A stretch of 64,000 nucleotides of DNA, taken from the NCBI GenBank assembly GCA_015067565.1, contig SVMF01000011.1, positions 1-64,000 of the forward strand, given 5' to 3'. Below, piece by piece: positions 17,595 through 27,082 of the stretch (the first letter of the stretch is position 1; each line of letters starts with the position of its first letter). Below the pieces are notes generated by a model. That model made no database searches. It was not told the DNA's origin and saw nothing but the letters and a program-made list of their open reading frames with translations. The stretch comes from Oscillospiraceae bacterium (GTDB lineage Bacteria > Bacillota > Clostridia > Oscillospirales > Oscillospiraceae). The translations under genes and the position numbers were made by a program.

Positions 17595-20500
17595 TTATTG
17601 CGTTGCCATGTAGGCAGCAACCGCGTCACCGTAGGTGAGCATTGCGTTGACCAGATCGATCTGGCCTGCGTCGGTGCTCGTTGCACGAATCTTTGCAACA
17701 TAGCTCTCCACGCTCCAGGTCACGGTATCGGTAATGGCAGTGTCGCCGTCGTACAGAGTGACGGTGATGAGTCTTCTCATCTGCTTTGCGCCAACATCGT
17801 CAAAGTCAGCAGCGACCATGACAGGGTTGAGGTTGTAAGCCGCCAGCTCCTTGATGACCGTGCCATCGAGTGCGTCCTTCACGACGAACTTCATGTTTGC
17901 AAGGTTTGCACCCGGCTTCAGATGGGACAGCGTCAGCGTGACTCTTGCCTTCAGAACAACACTGGTGTTCAGAGTACCAATGCCGCCCTCGGCTTTGGAG
18001 TTGTCCACAGCTTCGGGGATCTCGGTGGTGGCAAATGCAAGCTGGGCCTTGGTAAGATCTGCATCGACAAGGTTCTCCGTATCATACTGGAAATAGGTCT
18101 GTGCGACAGCACCATAACGGAGCATATCGACATACATGGTCTTCTTCTCAGCAGTGGAAGTAGCAAGATCAAGACCTCTCATAAGGTAGTCCTTGATGGA
18201 GTCTGTCTTTGTCGGTCCGTAATGGATGGTACCCTCTGCGTCGACTGCGTAGACAGTTACGCGGATCTCATCTCCCATTTCCTTTGCGGTCAGACCGGGG
18301 AAGCTTGCGTTGTGAAGGAACGGATTGGAGGCATTGGGCAGCGGATTCAACGGAGTCTGGCCATCACCATAGCCGAAGGTAAGTGTTTTGGTCTCAGCGC
18401 CGAACATATCCTTTTCAACAACCAGATAGAAGCTCTCGTAGTTCTTGACGAGTGCATTGGGGACGCTGAAGGCGACACCCATCTCAGCACCAACAGTAAT
18501 GCTCATTTCACACTGGAGTGCGGAATCGAGCTCATACTTCGGTCCTTCGACCTCGCTCGCTGGGATCAGAGTCAGATTCTTGATGCCCGTCTTGTACCAT
18601 GCTGCGTAGGTGTAGCTGATATTGGAGTTGAGAGCAAGGTAACGCTCGCCATCATCGCCGGCAAAGTGAATATTGACGGTGCCGTCTTCATTCGTATCAA
18701 TCGTGAGCTTCAGAGCGTCGGTCTTGGCAACGAAAATGCCGCTGCTGCCGCTCGTCCAGCCGAGATACTTCTCGGTAGTGGTGATGCCCTCAGCATAGAT
18801 ACTATAGGTACCGTCGGCATTCTTCTCGATGATAAAGACCTTGTTTGCTTCGGCATTGTCGATATATGTCGGCAGGGTAGTCAAGCCGGAGTCTTCAATA
18901 TCATAACGGCTGCCGTCGGCAACGCCCATCAAGTATTGATAGGTCTCCTCATTGTTACGGATACCTGCAATGTAGTAGCGACCGGAGTAGTCATCAGGAA
19001 CGACAATATTCGATTCGCCGCAGTTGGTGCAGGTGCCGCCAACATAGTTATGGCCGAGAGCGTCAAGCACTTCAGAATAGCTATCGAAGCAATAGCCGCA
19101 GATGTAAGTGACAGAGCCGTCTTCGGTGCAGGTTGCCTCGATGCGGTTCGATTCGTCATAGCTGTGACCGGTTGCGGGAATGACAGTTACCTCAAGAACC
19201 TCTCCGCAATCGACGCAGTCGACACTGACCGAGCCGTCTTCGGTGCAGGACGGATCGGTATAGCTTTCCATGGTATTCTGGTGGGTGCACTCTTCTGCGG
19301 TTGCCTTGTCGAGGATCGTAGTGTAGTAGGTTACGCTGCCGGATGCGCTCAACTGATACAGACGGATAGCCATCTGTCCGGAGGAGTAACAGGAGAAAAT
19401 GCTGCTGCCGGTATTGTAACGCAGGTTGTTTCGGCTGTTGCTGCCGGTTGCAATCACGCTTGCGGTGCCGTTAGCGATGCTGATGGTCCAAGAGCTGTTT
19501 GCGGTCAGATCGCTTTCAGTGCGCAGGTAGTTGCTGGAAGAGGATGCAGCATACAGGAAGCCGCTGTTTGCCTCATCATAGAAGGAATAGGTGCCGTCAT
19601 TTACGCCGTAGCCGAGGATCAGTTCAGCAACGTTTGCACTTGCATCAAAGGTCAAGTTGGACTGATCATCGCTGAAGGTGACAGTCGTCTTACCACGGTT
19701 ATTATTGTTCTGAGTGGTGCTCATAGCGATGCCGGTAGTGTTGTCAGCAGTAATGACAATCTTTGAACCGGTAGACAACTCAGAAGCGTCGTTTACCAGC
19801 GTGTATTCGCCGGAGCCACCGGTGCCATTTGCGGTGTAGGAGTATACCGCATAGAAATCGGTGTTGTCGGTCAGCGTGTAGCTGGCGCCTGCTTTGTAGA
19901 CGGTGGGCTTGGTGGTAATGTCGTCCATGGGATCAGTTGCCCAACCATAGAAGGTGTAGCTGTGTGCATCGAAGGATGCCGGGGCAGCCACTGCTGCAGG
20001 CAGGGTGATCTTCGTGCCGTTCAGATCCTTAGGAGCAGTCGCGCCCTCCGGGACGCTGAAGCTTGCAGTATAGCCGACAGCAGGAACGATGTTGCGCTGC
20101 TCGGTTGCAGAGCAGCGGGTGCAGGAATAAAGATCGTAGCCATCCTCCGTTGCAGTCGGGGCAACAGTTCTGGTAAACTGCATATCGTGACCGAGTGCTG
20201 TAAGGGTGGTGCCTTCTACGAGCTCGCCGCAGTCGGTGCACGTGACGCTGACATAACCTTCTTCGGTACAGCTTGCGGGTACGGTCTGCGTCTGAGTGTT
20301 TTCGTGGGTACAAGCACCGACCTCAGCAGACTGAAGAACGGTCGTGTAGTAGATCGCAGTGCCGGCACCGTCCGTCATCTGATACAAACGAATGGCTGCC
20401 TGAGCGCTACTGTATGCGCTGAAAATATTACTCGTGGAATTGTATTGAAGCAGGTTGCGGGTGTTGCTACCGGTGGCAGTGACCGTAGCAGTTCCGTTTT

Positions 20501-23075
20501 CCACGGTGATCGTCCAGGAGCTGTTTGCGGTCAGGGATTCTTCGGTACGCAGATAGTTCTTGCTAGAAGAAGCTGCATACAGGAAGCCACCGTTGACATC
20601 GTCGTAGAAAGAATAGGTATTGTCGCTTTCACCGTAGCCGAGGATCAGCTCCGCAACAGTGGAATTGGCCGGGAAGCTCAGCGTCTTCTGATCTGCACTG
20701 ATGGTAACTTCGTCAATACCGCGATTGTTGGAATTTTGCAGGGTGCTCAGTGCGATACCGTTGGAGTTATCGGCAGTAATGATGATTCTCTTGCCGGTGC
20801 GTAGCTCATTTTCGTTTTCGACAAGCATGTATTCGACGCTTGCACCCTGACCGTCTGCGCTATAGGTATAGACAGCAAAGAATTCCGTATTTTCCGTCAG
20901 GGTGAAGCTTTCGCCTGCCGCAAAGAGCGTGGGCTCTTCGGACACACCGTTGATGTTTGTGGTGCCCCAGCCGGCAAAAGTATAATTATAGGCGTTATAG
21001 GAGTCGGGCGCTGCAACCGCTGCAGGCAGAACAATCGAGGAACCGGTTATATTCTCCGGAACATCAGCTCCGTTGGGAACATGGAAGGTAGCAGTGTAGT
21101 TCTGCGGTGCAGGAGGTGTCGCAGGGGTATTTTCTACATTGGTGATATAATAGGTGAGTGTGCCGCCGCCGTCCTTTTCATACAGGCAGATCGACTTCTG
21201 AGAAGAATAAGTGGAGTTCTTGTAGTAACGGAAACGATACTGACCGCTCGTTGCGTTGTAACGCAGATAAGCGCCTGCATCGGAGATGATGTGAACATTG
21301 CCCTCGGTACCCATGGACAGCGAGTTGGCCAGAGGGGACGCATACGAGTCCAGTCCGTTGGTATTGGTTGTTCTGCCAATGTAGTAATCGCTCTTACCCT
21401 TGATGGCATAACCTTCCTCCAACGCCGTAATCTCGAAGCAGTAGGGGTCGCCCTGCGCAGCCGGGATCGTATGGTTGGTGATGGTGACAGCCTTGTAGTT
21501 GCTGACCTGATCGTATGTCTCCAGGCTGCTGTTGAATATGTAAGCATCCGGCTCGTAGACGATCACATAGGTGCCGCTCCAGTCACTCGGCTCGCTTGTG
21601 ACCTTGATGTAGTCACCGGTGCCAGTGGTGTTAATTGTTTCTCTGCAGAACAGAGCATAGAGTGTCGTGCTCTGGGACGGGAAGTAAGTGCCGTTGTAGA
21701 TGACCGGTGCTGCAGTTGTCTCTTCCGTCAGTTGCTTGGTCGTCCAGCCTGCAAACTGATAGCCTTCCGGAGCAACAATCGTTGGAAGCTCCATAGCCTT
21801 ACCTGCAGTTCCGCTAACGACATTGGTAGAATCGGGGCTGACCAGAGTGATGCTCACGGGCTCATTGCTGAAGAGCGTATATGTAGACTTGACAGTCTGC
21901 AGGTCGTCGACATAGCTCTTGCCGGGGTAGCTGTCTTCGTCGGAAACAACGATGGGGAAGGCGCAAAGCGTCTGCTTTGCTTCAGAGAGGGTATCTGCGA
22001 CCCAGCTCGAGGACCATTCATTGGTGTAGTACTGGTACATCTGGGGAGAATAGTCCCACTGACCGTACTTGTCCTTCATAGCCGTTACGGAGGATGCAAC
22101 GGTCTTGCCGTTGTTCATGTTTTCCCAGAAGGCATCGGACCAGAGATATTCACCGTCAAAGCTGACACTCTGAGAGTAGCCGTAAACGACCTCAACGCCT
22201 CTGTTGCGCAGCGGTCTGCACAGCGTATCGGTCGCCATGCCCAGGCAGATCGCCATAAAGACGATGCCGGAAGGGCTGTCGGAGGACATATGGTTAGAAA
22301 TGGTCTCGCCGTTGATATAAGCATAGCCGCTGCCGTACATACAGCCATCGTTGTAGTCGGCATTGGTGATACCGTCGCTGGTTTCAAGGCAGAGATAGGA
22401 GTTCTTTGCTCCGCTGGATTGCGGATATCCTTCGCTGTCGTAGGAGTCGGTCGTGCCGTGAGAGTCGAAAATAACGACTGCGCCATTGCTGACAGCCTTT
22501 GCGACATTGTCTACGGTGGCAGCGCTGCCTGCATAGAGCGTATAACCGTCACTATCGCCGATGGCTTTTGCAATGCCTGCAGCAGTAGTCTTGTACTGAT
22601 CGGTGAAGTCCGCATCAGAGCCGTAGTACGGGCCGATCAGATATACCTGATCGGAGGTGGGGAAGCCGCTCTTGACTTCCTTCGGCTCGTTGTAGGCACC
22701 GTTCAGGGGGTTCTCGGGAGCGACCATGTTGGCCTTTTTCTCACGCATATACGGATCGTAGATGCAGTGAATGCCGTCGGTCGTCCACCAGGTAAAGGCA
22801 TTGCCTGTGCGCTCGATGGAGCCTTCGACATAGCTATCTGAAGCGATAACCATTGCCATAGCAGCATCGGTCTTTGCGGTCTGAGAAGCGCTCTTTTTGG
22901 CAGGGGAGGACTCCATTGCGTCGAACTGTGCAAACAGAGCATCTACCGCTGCATAATCAAGAGCATCTTCCGTGGCGGTGTCTTTCAACGCTGCAGTTGC
23001 AAGGGTCGGCAGCATGCCGACAAGCATAGCAAGAGTGAGCAGCAGAGACACAAGTCGTGCAAGATGTTTCTTCAT
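17595..23075 (-). CDS. Large secreted multidomain protein with caspase-like peptidase domain
   Basis: The 1826-aa product has a signal peptide (residues 1-28, cut after ATA). Residues about 140-345 look like a caspase-fold (clan CD) domain: hydrophobic strands end in VIFDSHG (His206) and FMAICLGM (Cys277), the spacing of a His/Cys dyad as in gingipains and CHAT proteins. A Listeria-Bacteroides type repeat (near 435-480), two long related repeats (roughly 745-925 and 1085-1260) and Cys-rich CxxC segments (ATCTEDGSV, CVDCGE) follow. A beta-rich C-terminal half ends without LPXTG or a membrane anchor. Function is inferred; it may be a secreted protease or an adhesin-like protein. GAAAGGAG precedes the ATG. 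It is divergent from the GH25 gene. Confidence 0.75.
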   Translation of the reverse strand: MKKHLARLVSLLLTLAMLVGMLPTLATAALKDTATEDALDYAAVDALFAQFDAMESSPAKKSASQTAKTDAAMAMVIASDSYVEGSIERTGNAFTWWTTDGIHCIYDPYMREKKANMVAPENPLNGAYNEPKEVKSGFPTSDQVYLIGPYYGSDADFTDQYKTTAAGIAKAIGDSDGYTLYAGSAATVDNVAKAVSNGAVVIFDSHGTTDSYDSEGYPQSSGAKNSYLCLETSDGITNADYNDGCMYGSGYAYINGETISNHMSSDSPSGIVFMAICLGMATDTLCRPLRNRGVEVVYGYSQSVSFDGEYLWSDAFWENMNNGKTVASSVTAMKDKYGQWDYSPQMYQYYTNEWSSSWVADTLSEAKQTLCAFPIVVSDEDSYPGKSYVDDLQTVKSTYTLFSNEPVSITLVSPDSTNVVSGTAGKAMELPTIVAPEGYQFAGWTTKQLTEETTAAPVIYNGTYFPSQSTTLYALFCRETINTTGTGDYIKVTSEPSDWSGTYVIVYEPDAYIFNSSLETYDQVSNYKAVTITNHTIPAAQGDPYCFEITALEEGYAIKGKSDYYIGRTTNTNGLDSYASPLANSLSMGTEGNVHIISDAGAYLRYNATSGQYRFRYYKNSTYSSQKSICLYEKDGGGTLTYYITNVENTPATPPAPQNYTATFHVPNGADVPENITGSSIVLPAAVAAPDSYNAYNYTFAGWGTTNINGVSEEPTLFAAGESFTLTENTEFFAVYTYSADGQGASVEYMLVENENELRTGKRIIITADNSNGIALSTLQNSNNRGIDEVTISADQKTLSFPANSTVAELILGYGESDNTYSFYDDVNGGFLYAASSSKNYLRTEESLTANSSWTITVENGTATVTATGSNTRNLLQYNSTSNIFSAYSSAQAAIRLYQMTDGAGTAIYYTTVLQSAEVGACTHENTQTQTVPASCTEEGYVSVTCTDCGELVEGTTLTALGHDMQFTRTVAPTATEDGYDLYSCTRCSATEQRNIVPAVGYTASFSVPEGATAPKDLNGTKITLPAAVAAPASFDAHSYTFYGWATDPMDDITTKPTVYKAGASYTLTDNTDFYAVYSYTANGTGGSGEYTLVNDASELSTGSKIVITADNTTGIAMSTTQNNNNRGKTTVTFSDDQSNLTFDASANVAELILGYGVNDGTYSFYDEANSGFLYAASSSSNYLRTESDLTANSSWTISIANGTASVIATGSNSRNNLRYNTGSSIFSCYSSGQMAIRLYQLSASGSVTYYTTILDKATAEECTHQNTMESYTDPSCTEDGSVSVDCVDCGEVLEVTVIPATGHSYDESNRIEATCTEDGSVTYICGYCFDSYSEVLDALGHNYVGGTCTNCGESNIVVPDDYSGRYYIAGIRNNEETYQYLMGVADGSRYDIEDSGLTTLPTYIDNAEANKVFIIEKNADGTYSIYAEGITTTEKYLGWTSGSSGIFVAKTDALKLTIDTNEDGTVNIHFAGDDGERYLALNSNISYTYAAWYKTGIKNLTLIPASEVEGPKYELDSALQCEMSITVGAEMGVAFSVPNALVKNYESFYLVVEKDMFGAETKTLTFGYGDGQTPLNPLPNASNPFLHNASFPGLTAKEMGDEIRVTVYAVDAEGTIHYGPTKTDSIKDYLMRGLDLATSTAEKKTMYVDMLRYGAVAQTYFQYDTENLVDADLTKAQLAFATTEIPEAVDNSKAEGGIGTLNTSVVLKARVTLTLSHLKPGANLANMKFVVKDALDGTVIKELAAYNLNPVMVAADFDDVGAKQMRRLITVTLYDGDTAITDTVTWSVESYVAKIRATSTDAGQIDLVNAMLTYGDAVAAYMATQ

Positions 23076-23123
23076 GTTGTTCGTCTCCTTTCAAAATTAG
23101 GCGAATTTTGGCCTACTTATAAC

Positions 23124-23152
23124 ATTGTATCACTAAAACTTTTATTCGTAAA
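23124..23152 (-). promoter_or_regulatory. Promoter of the large secreted-protein gene
   Basis: On the minus strand TTTACG (23152-23147) and TACAAT (23129-23124) are separated by 17 bp. This leaves a leader of about 45 nt before the ATG at 23075. Confidence 0.6.
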
Positions 23153-23190
23153 CAACAAATTTGAATTTTTTTCCGCAGAATGCAATATAA

Positions 23191-23219
23191 TTGACAAAAT
23201 GCATGAAATTTGATAAAAT
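23191..23219 (+). promoter_or_regulatory. Promoter of the GH25 muramidase gene
   Basis: TTGACA (23191-23196) and TAAAAT (23214-23219) are separated by 17 bp, with the start codon at 23246. Confidence 0.75.
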
Positions 23220-23245
23220 GAAAAAAAATTTAAGGTTTTGATGTC

Positions 23246-26185
23246 ATGAAAAACATTTTAACGAAAATCCTCGTGTTTTTCCTGATTCTCGACATTCTTT
23301 CACCTTTTTTACCAATGACGCAGGCGGCTTATGGTAACGGCTATGTCGGTGGGCGAAAGGGAGACGGAATGGGGATCTATGCTCACGGTGTAGATCTGTC
23401 GGAATGGCAAGGCGGCGAGGTAGACTTTTTCAAAATCAAAGAGCAGGGATACAGCTTCGTCATTTTGCGAGCAGGTTTTTCTGTGTACATAGATGAATAT
23501 TTTGAGCGCAACTATGCAGCTGCCAAGGAAGCAGGCCTTCATGTAGGTGTATATCTTTACTCTTATGCCGATACCGTGGAGGAGGTACTACGTGAAGCGG
23601 ATGCGCTGAAGGGCTGGCTCAAGGGCAAAAAGCTCGAGTATCCCGTCTATTACGATATGGAAGAACCCGAAACACACGGTAAAATGCCAGCTGCAGCTTT
23701 GACGGAATTGTCCATGTCATTCCTGAATTCGATGGCAGATGACGGTTGGCTCGTCGGCTTATACTCCTGCAAATCCTGGCTGGACAGCAAATTGGAAACG
23801 GATAAAATTTGCGCACAATATGAGTGCTGGATGGCATTATATCTGTCCAGCGGCAGTTATGCGACCTATGACCGCTATGATGAATTTTGCGGTATGTGGC
23901 AGTATTCGGCAACGGGCAGGGTAGAGGGTGTGCCCGGCAATGTGGACATGAATGTTGCATTCAAGGACTACCCAGATATCTGCATGCAATTCGGCCTGAA
24001 CGGCTATAGCGCAAACGGTGACGATTTTAAGCTGCTCAATTACAAGGAAGTTCCTTCGATCCTTGCTGTCGGTGAGGCATTTACCGTCAATGGTGTCATT
24101 CTCTCCAGTGAAGGCAATTTGAGCAATGTGACGGCGGGAATGTACGATCCTGCGGGCAATATGGCGACCGGTCGCTCAGCAGGCCCGAGAGGGAATCAGT
24201 ATGATCTCAGCGAGCTTTCCGAAGGAGTGAAGATTTCTCAATTGCCTGCAGGCTCATATATTTATCGTGTCACTGCAACCAATATCAAGCGCACAAGAAT
24301 CCTGCTGCAAAGATCCGTTCATATCACCGAAGCGGGTGTGCTGGCGACGGATCTGAATGCTCCGAAGGATCTTGCGCTCGGGGATGTCTTCTCACCAGAG
24401 GGCAAGTTGATCGCATCAACGAATCTTTCCAATGTAACGATCACGATACTTTCTGGAGATACCGAAAAAGAGCTTCAGCGTGCGGAGGCAAAACCCAACA
24501 AGACAGATTTCGACCTTTCCCAGATGACAATCGACCTTACCAAGCTACCCTACGGCTCGTATATTTATAAGATTAACGCCAAATCCGCGAAGGGGGAAAC
24601 AGTGCTTCTCGAGGAGCCTTTTTCCGTTTGGATGAGGGAAGATCCGATCAAACTTGAGGGGTTCATTCTCAAGGAAGAGTACTATATCGATGAACTAAAG
24701 GGGTTACAGGGCACGCTGATATCAACCAATTCTGATTTCATCGAAGTAGTCGCCAGCGTGGTTGACCAAAATAAGGATGATCTGGTTATTGCCGAATCGA
24801 TCATCAACGATGAGCGTACGGTTTCACTTTCGGCGTTTGATTCTGAACTGCGATTACATGATTTGCGTTATGGTAGCTATATTTTCAAGCTTACGGCAAT
24901 CAATTCCGCCGGCCCGAAGACGATTGTGGAAAAACGATTTGTCATCCGTTCCGATGGTTTGAGCCTGTGCGATTTTGTCCCACCGATCATGCTCTATGAA
25001 GGTGACAGTTATAACCTTGACGGTGCTGTTGTTTCGGATGACACGACCTTATCTATGGTCTGCGTGAGCGTCATCGATGACAAAATGCAGGTCGTTCTGG
25101 ATGCAGCTTGTGTCCCGGAGGTCATGGCATTCGGCCTGAAAGAGCTTTCTGCAAAGCTTCCTTTTGGAACGCTGAAGCAGGGAACATACACCTTGCGGGT
25201 ATATGCACAAAATACAAATTCAAGAGAATATTTATACGATTCAAAATTTGATGTAACTTCATCAAAGGACACTATGAAATGGAAGAGTCCTTATCGTTCG
25301 ATCAACGGCATTTCTTTCGCCAGCTACGACGCGCCGACACTTGCGGGAATGGTAAGCTCTGAAAATAGTGTCATTACGTCGATCCGCGCAGAAGTATTTA
25401 ATAGCGACGGAGTCGTGATGAATGCGGCTGAAATCATGCCGATGAGTCAAGAAGCCTATGTGACGGATCTGAATGAGATTCTCCGCCTTGCAGCGCTGTC
25501 TGCCGGAGAGTATCGACTTGTGCTCACCGGAACAAACGAGGCTGGCTGCTTCATTCTGCAGGATGAACGCTTCGAAATTTCGGATTGTAATCACTCGAAT
25601 GTCCGTTCGGGCATTGTTCATGAACAACGCTGCGATCGCATCGGTGCGGTGGCCAACAGCCGCTGCGCAGATTGTGCAGACCGTGTGCAACACGGAATCA
25701 TGATCCCGAGGGATGCGCATGAATGGGGGGCAAATGGATGCATCCACTGCATTGCGGGTAAGCCGAAGACATACTCACTCAGACGTAGCACCTCCGTAAA
25801 GCAAAACGGGCGCTATCTGGTCGTTTGTCAGAGCTATGGAAGATACTACGCACTTGGCACGGATGGCAAGGCTGTCCTGATTTCGGAGCCTGATGTAGAT
25901 CAGTCCCTCAGCGCTTCTTCGCAGCTTTTGTGGACGGCCTTTGTCCGCGGTGGACGGGTTGCACTTCGTTCAAAGGATGTTTTAGCCCTGCAGCTGGACA
26001 GCTCTGCGCTCCGTGTTGCGTGCGGGACCGGAAACTCCATGCTTAAAATTGCCTTTGAAGCGGACGGAAATTGCGCCATTTATCTGACGCAGAACCACGG
26101 TTTGGTATTTGACGAAGATGAATTTACCGTCGGGGCACCTTCTGCCGTTTTTGTGCTCTACGAATTGGTTCCAAATCGTGAATAA
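23246..26185 (+). CDS. Secreted GH25 muramidase with Ig-like repeats
   Basis: The 979-aa protein has an N-terminal signal peptide (cleavage near residue 28) and a GH25 lysozyme domain (about 45-250) with the family's acidic residues visible as VDLSEWQGG (Asp50) and YYDMEEP (Asp137, Glu139). It should hydrolyse the MurNAc-GlcNAc bond of peptidoglycan outside the cell. The rest, about 260-800, is a series of related beta-sandwich-like repeats of about 100 residues. A Cys/His segment (CNHSN, CADC, CIHC) and a beta-trefoil-like tail follow. It may bind the cell wall through the repeats. It has its own promoter and is divergent from the caspase-like gene. Confidence 0.88.
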   Translation: MKNILTKILVFFLILDILSPFLPMTQAAYGNGYVGGRKGDGMGIYAHGVDLSEWQGGEVDFFKIKEQGYSFVILRAGFSVYIDEYFERNYAAAKEAGLHVGVYLYSYADTVEEVLREADALKGWLKGKKLEYPVYYDMEEPETHGKMPAAALTELSMSFLNSMADDGWLVGLYSCKSWLDSKLETDKICAQYECWMALYLSSGSYATYDRYDEFCGMWQYSATGRVEGVPGNVDMNVAFKDYPDICMQFGLNGYSANGDDFKLLNYKEVPSILAVGEAFTVNGVILSSEGNLSNVTAGMYDPAGNMATGRSAGPRGNQYDLSELSEGVKISQLPAGSYIYRVTATNIKRTRILLQRSVHITEAGVLATDLNAPKDLALGDVFSPEGKLIASTNLSNVTITILSGDTEKELQRAEAKPNKTDFDLSQMTIDLTKLPYGSYIYKINAKSAKGETVLLEEPFSVWMREDPIKLEGFILKEEYYIDELKGLQGTLISTNSDFIEVVASVVDQNKDDLVIAESIINDERTVSLSAFDSELRLHDLRYGSYIFKLTAINSAGPKTIVEKRFVIRSDGLSLCDFVPPIMLYEGDSYNLDGAVVSDDTTLSMVCVSVIDDKMQVVLDAACVPEVMAFGLKELSAKLPFGTLKQGTYTLRVYAQNTNSREYLYDSKFDVTSSKDTMKWKSPYRSINGISFASYDAPTLAGMVSSENSVITSIRAEVFNSDGVVMNAAEIMPMSQEAYVTDLNEILRLAALSAGEYRLVLTGTNEAGCFILQDERFEISDCNHSNVRSGIVHEQRCDRIGAVANSRCADCADRVQHGIMIPRDAHEWGANGCIHCIAGKPKTYSLRRSTSVKQNGRYLVVCQSYGRYYALGTDGKAVLISEPDVDQSLSASSQLLWTAFVRGGRVALRSKDVLALQLDSSALRVACGTGNSMLKIAFEADGNCAIYLTQNHGLVFDEDEFTVGAPSAVFVLYELVPNRE

Positions 26186-26200
26186 TTTGTAAATTTATGA

Positions 26201-26229
26201 TTGCTTTTGTATTCGCTCTGTGATATAAT
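26201..26229 (+). promoter_or_regulatory. Promoter upstream of the PqqD/polysaccharide operon
   Basis: TTGCTT (26201-26206) and TATAAT (26224-26229) are separated by 17 bp, about 70 bp upstream of the pqqD-like gene. No terminator is visible between here and 44.7 kb, so this promoter may drive much of the locus. Confidence 0.65.
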
Positions 26230-26298
26230 AATCATTAGATATAATAATTAATATCTGTACTGTAGGCTTTTGCCGGGTAAATATTTTGGAGGTTCAAG

Positions 26299-26562
26299 AT
26301 GAAAGTCAAGAAAGAGTTTGTTTTGCGTAACATTGCAGGATCCGATATTGTCATTCCCATTGCAGCTGTTGGTGTCGATTTCAACGGCATGATCACCCTC
26401 AACGAGTCTGCAGCGTTCCTGTGGCGCAAGCTTGAGAATGATACGGATGTAGAGGGGCTGGTTTCTGCGCTTCTGGCTGAGTACGAGGTCGATGAGCCGA
26501 CCGCTCGCACCTGCGTGAAAGAGTACATCGCAAAGCTTGAAGAGATCGGCTGCCTTGAGTAA
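26299..26562 (+). CDS. PqqD family protein (RiPP recognition element-like)
   Basis: The 87-aa product has the PqqD fold pattern: a beta-strand start, an ESAAFLWRKLE segment matching the family's N-x-(S/T)-(A/G)-x-x-(I/L)-W region, and a C-terminal helix with VKEYIAKLEEIGCLE. PqqD-like domains bind leader peptides for modifying enzymes. No precursor peptide or radical-SAM gene is present here; the next genes are an S24/S26-like protein and a nucleotidyltransferase. GGAGG precedes the ATG. Its role in this operon is unknown. Confidence 0.82.
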   Translation: MKVKKEFVLRNIAGSDIVIPIAAVGVDFNGMITLNESAAFLWRKLENDTDVEGLVSALLAEYEVDEPTARTCVKEYIAKLEEIGCLE

Positions 26563-27058
26563 GAAGGTTTTGCAAAAGCCCGGCATCGAGACGCCGAGCA
26601 AGTCGATTAATCTGCAGGCAATGTATCCCGTGATCAGGGAGGTTCTCGACAACGGCGGCACCTTCACCCTGACGATCACGGGGCAGAGTATGTATCCGTT
26701 TATCCTGGGCAACAGAGACCGTGTCACCCTGTCGGCGGTTCCTGCGAAGCTCAGGAAGAACGATTTGCCACTGTACATCCGAACGAATGGCCAATTTGTC
26801 TTACATCGCGTCGTCAAGGTCTGCAAAGACGGTACTTATACCTGTTGCGGTGATCATCAGTGGGCCTTGGAGCCAGGGCTGCACCACGAGCAAATGGTCG
26901 GCCTAGCCACCGTTTATGTGAGAAAGGGCAGAACCTTGACGAACAAGAATCTGCTCTACCGCATATACCGCACGGTCTGGACGTGGGTGATTCCGCTGCG
27001 CAGATACTTCTTTGCTCTGGACAGCCGCCTGCGCAGATTGTTCGGAAAGAAAAAATAA
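26555..27058 (+). CDS. S24/S26 (signal peptidase-like) family protein
   Basis: The product of about 167 aa contains the signal-peptidase-type motif TGQSMYPFI, with the candidate nucleophile Ser, followed by strands ending FVLHRVVKV. The region where a general-base Lys would lie is present (VPAKLRK) but not clearly conserved. There is no N-terminal membrane helix; a hydrophobic, basic stretch lies near the C-terminus. The start is uncertain: TTG at 26555 overlaps the pqqD stop, TTG at 26537 is upstream and ATG at 26620 downstream. It could process a peptide or lipoprotein, or be a non-catalytic relative. Confidence 0.7.
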   Translation: MSKKVLQKPGIETPSKSINLQAMYPVIREVLDNGGTFTLTITGQSMYPFILGNRDRVTLSAVPAKLRKNDLPLYIRTNGQFVLHRVVKVCKDGTYTCCGDHQWALEPGLHHEQMVGLATVYVRKGRTLTNKNLLYRIYRTVWTWVIPLRRYFFALDSRLRRLFGKKK

Positions 27059-27082
27059 TGCCAAAGGAAATGAGGGTGGACT

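Noticed and set aside
17586..19766. 726-codon plus-strand open frame opposite the large secreted-protein gene
   Set aside because: It is antisense to a gene with a signal peptide, a promoter and clear domains. The frame stays open because of the codon pattern of the real gene, and it matches no family.
21081..22841. 586-codon plus-strand open frame opposite the same gene
   Set aside because: It has the same antisense cause; there is no ribosome site or recognisable domain.
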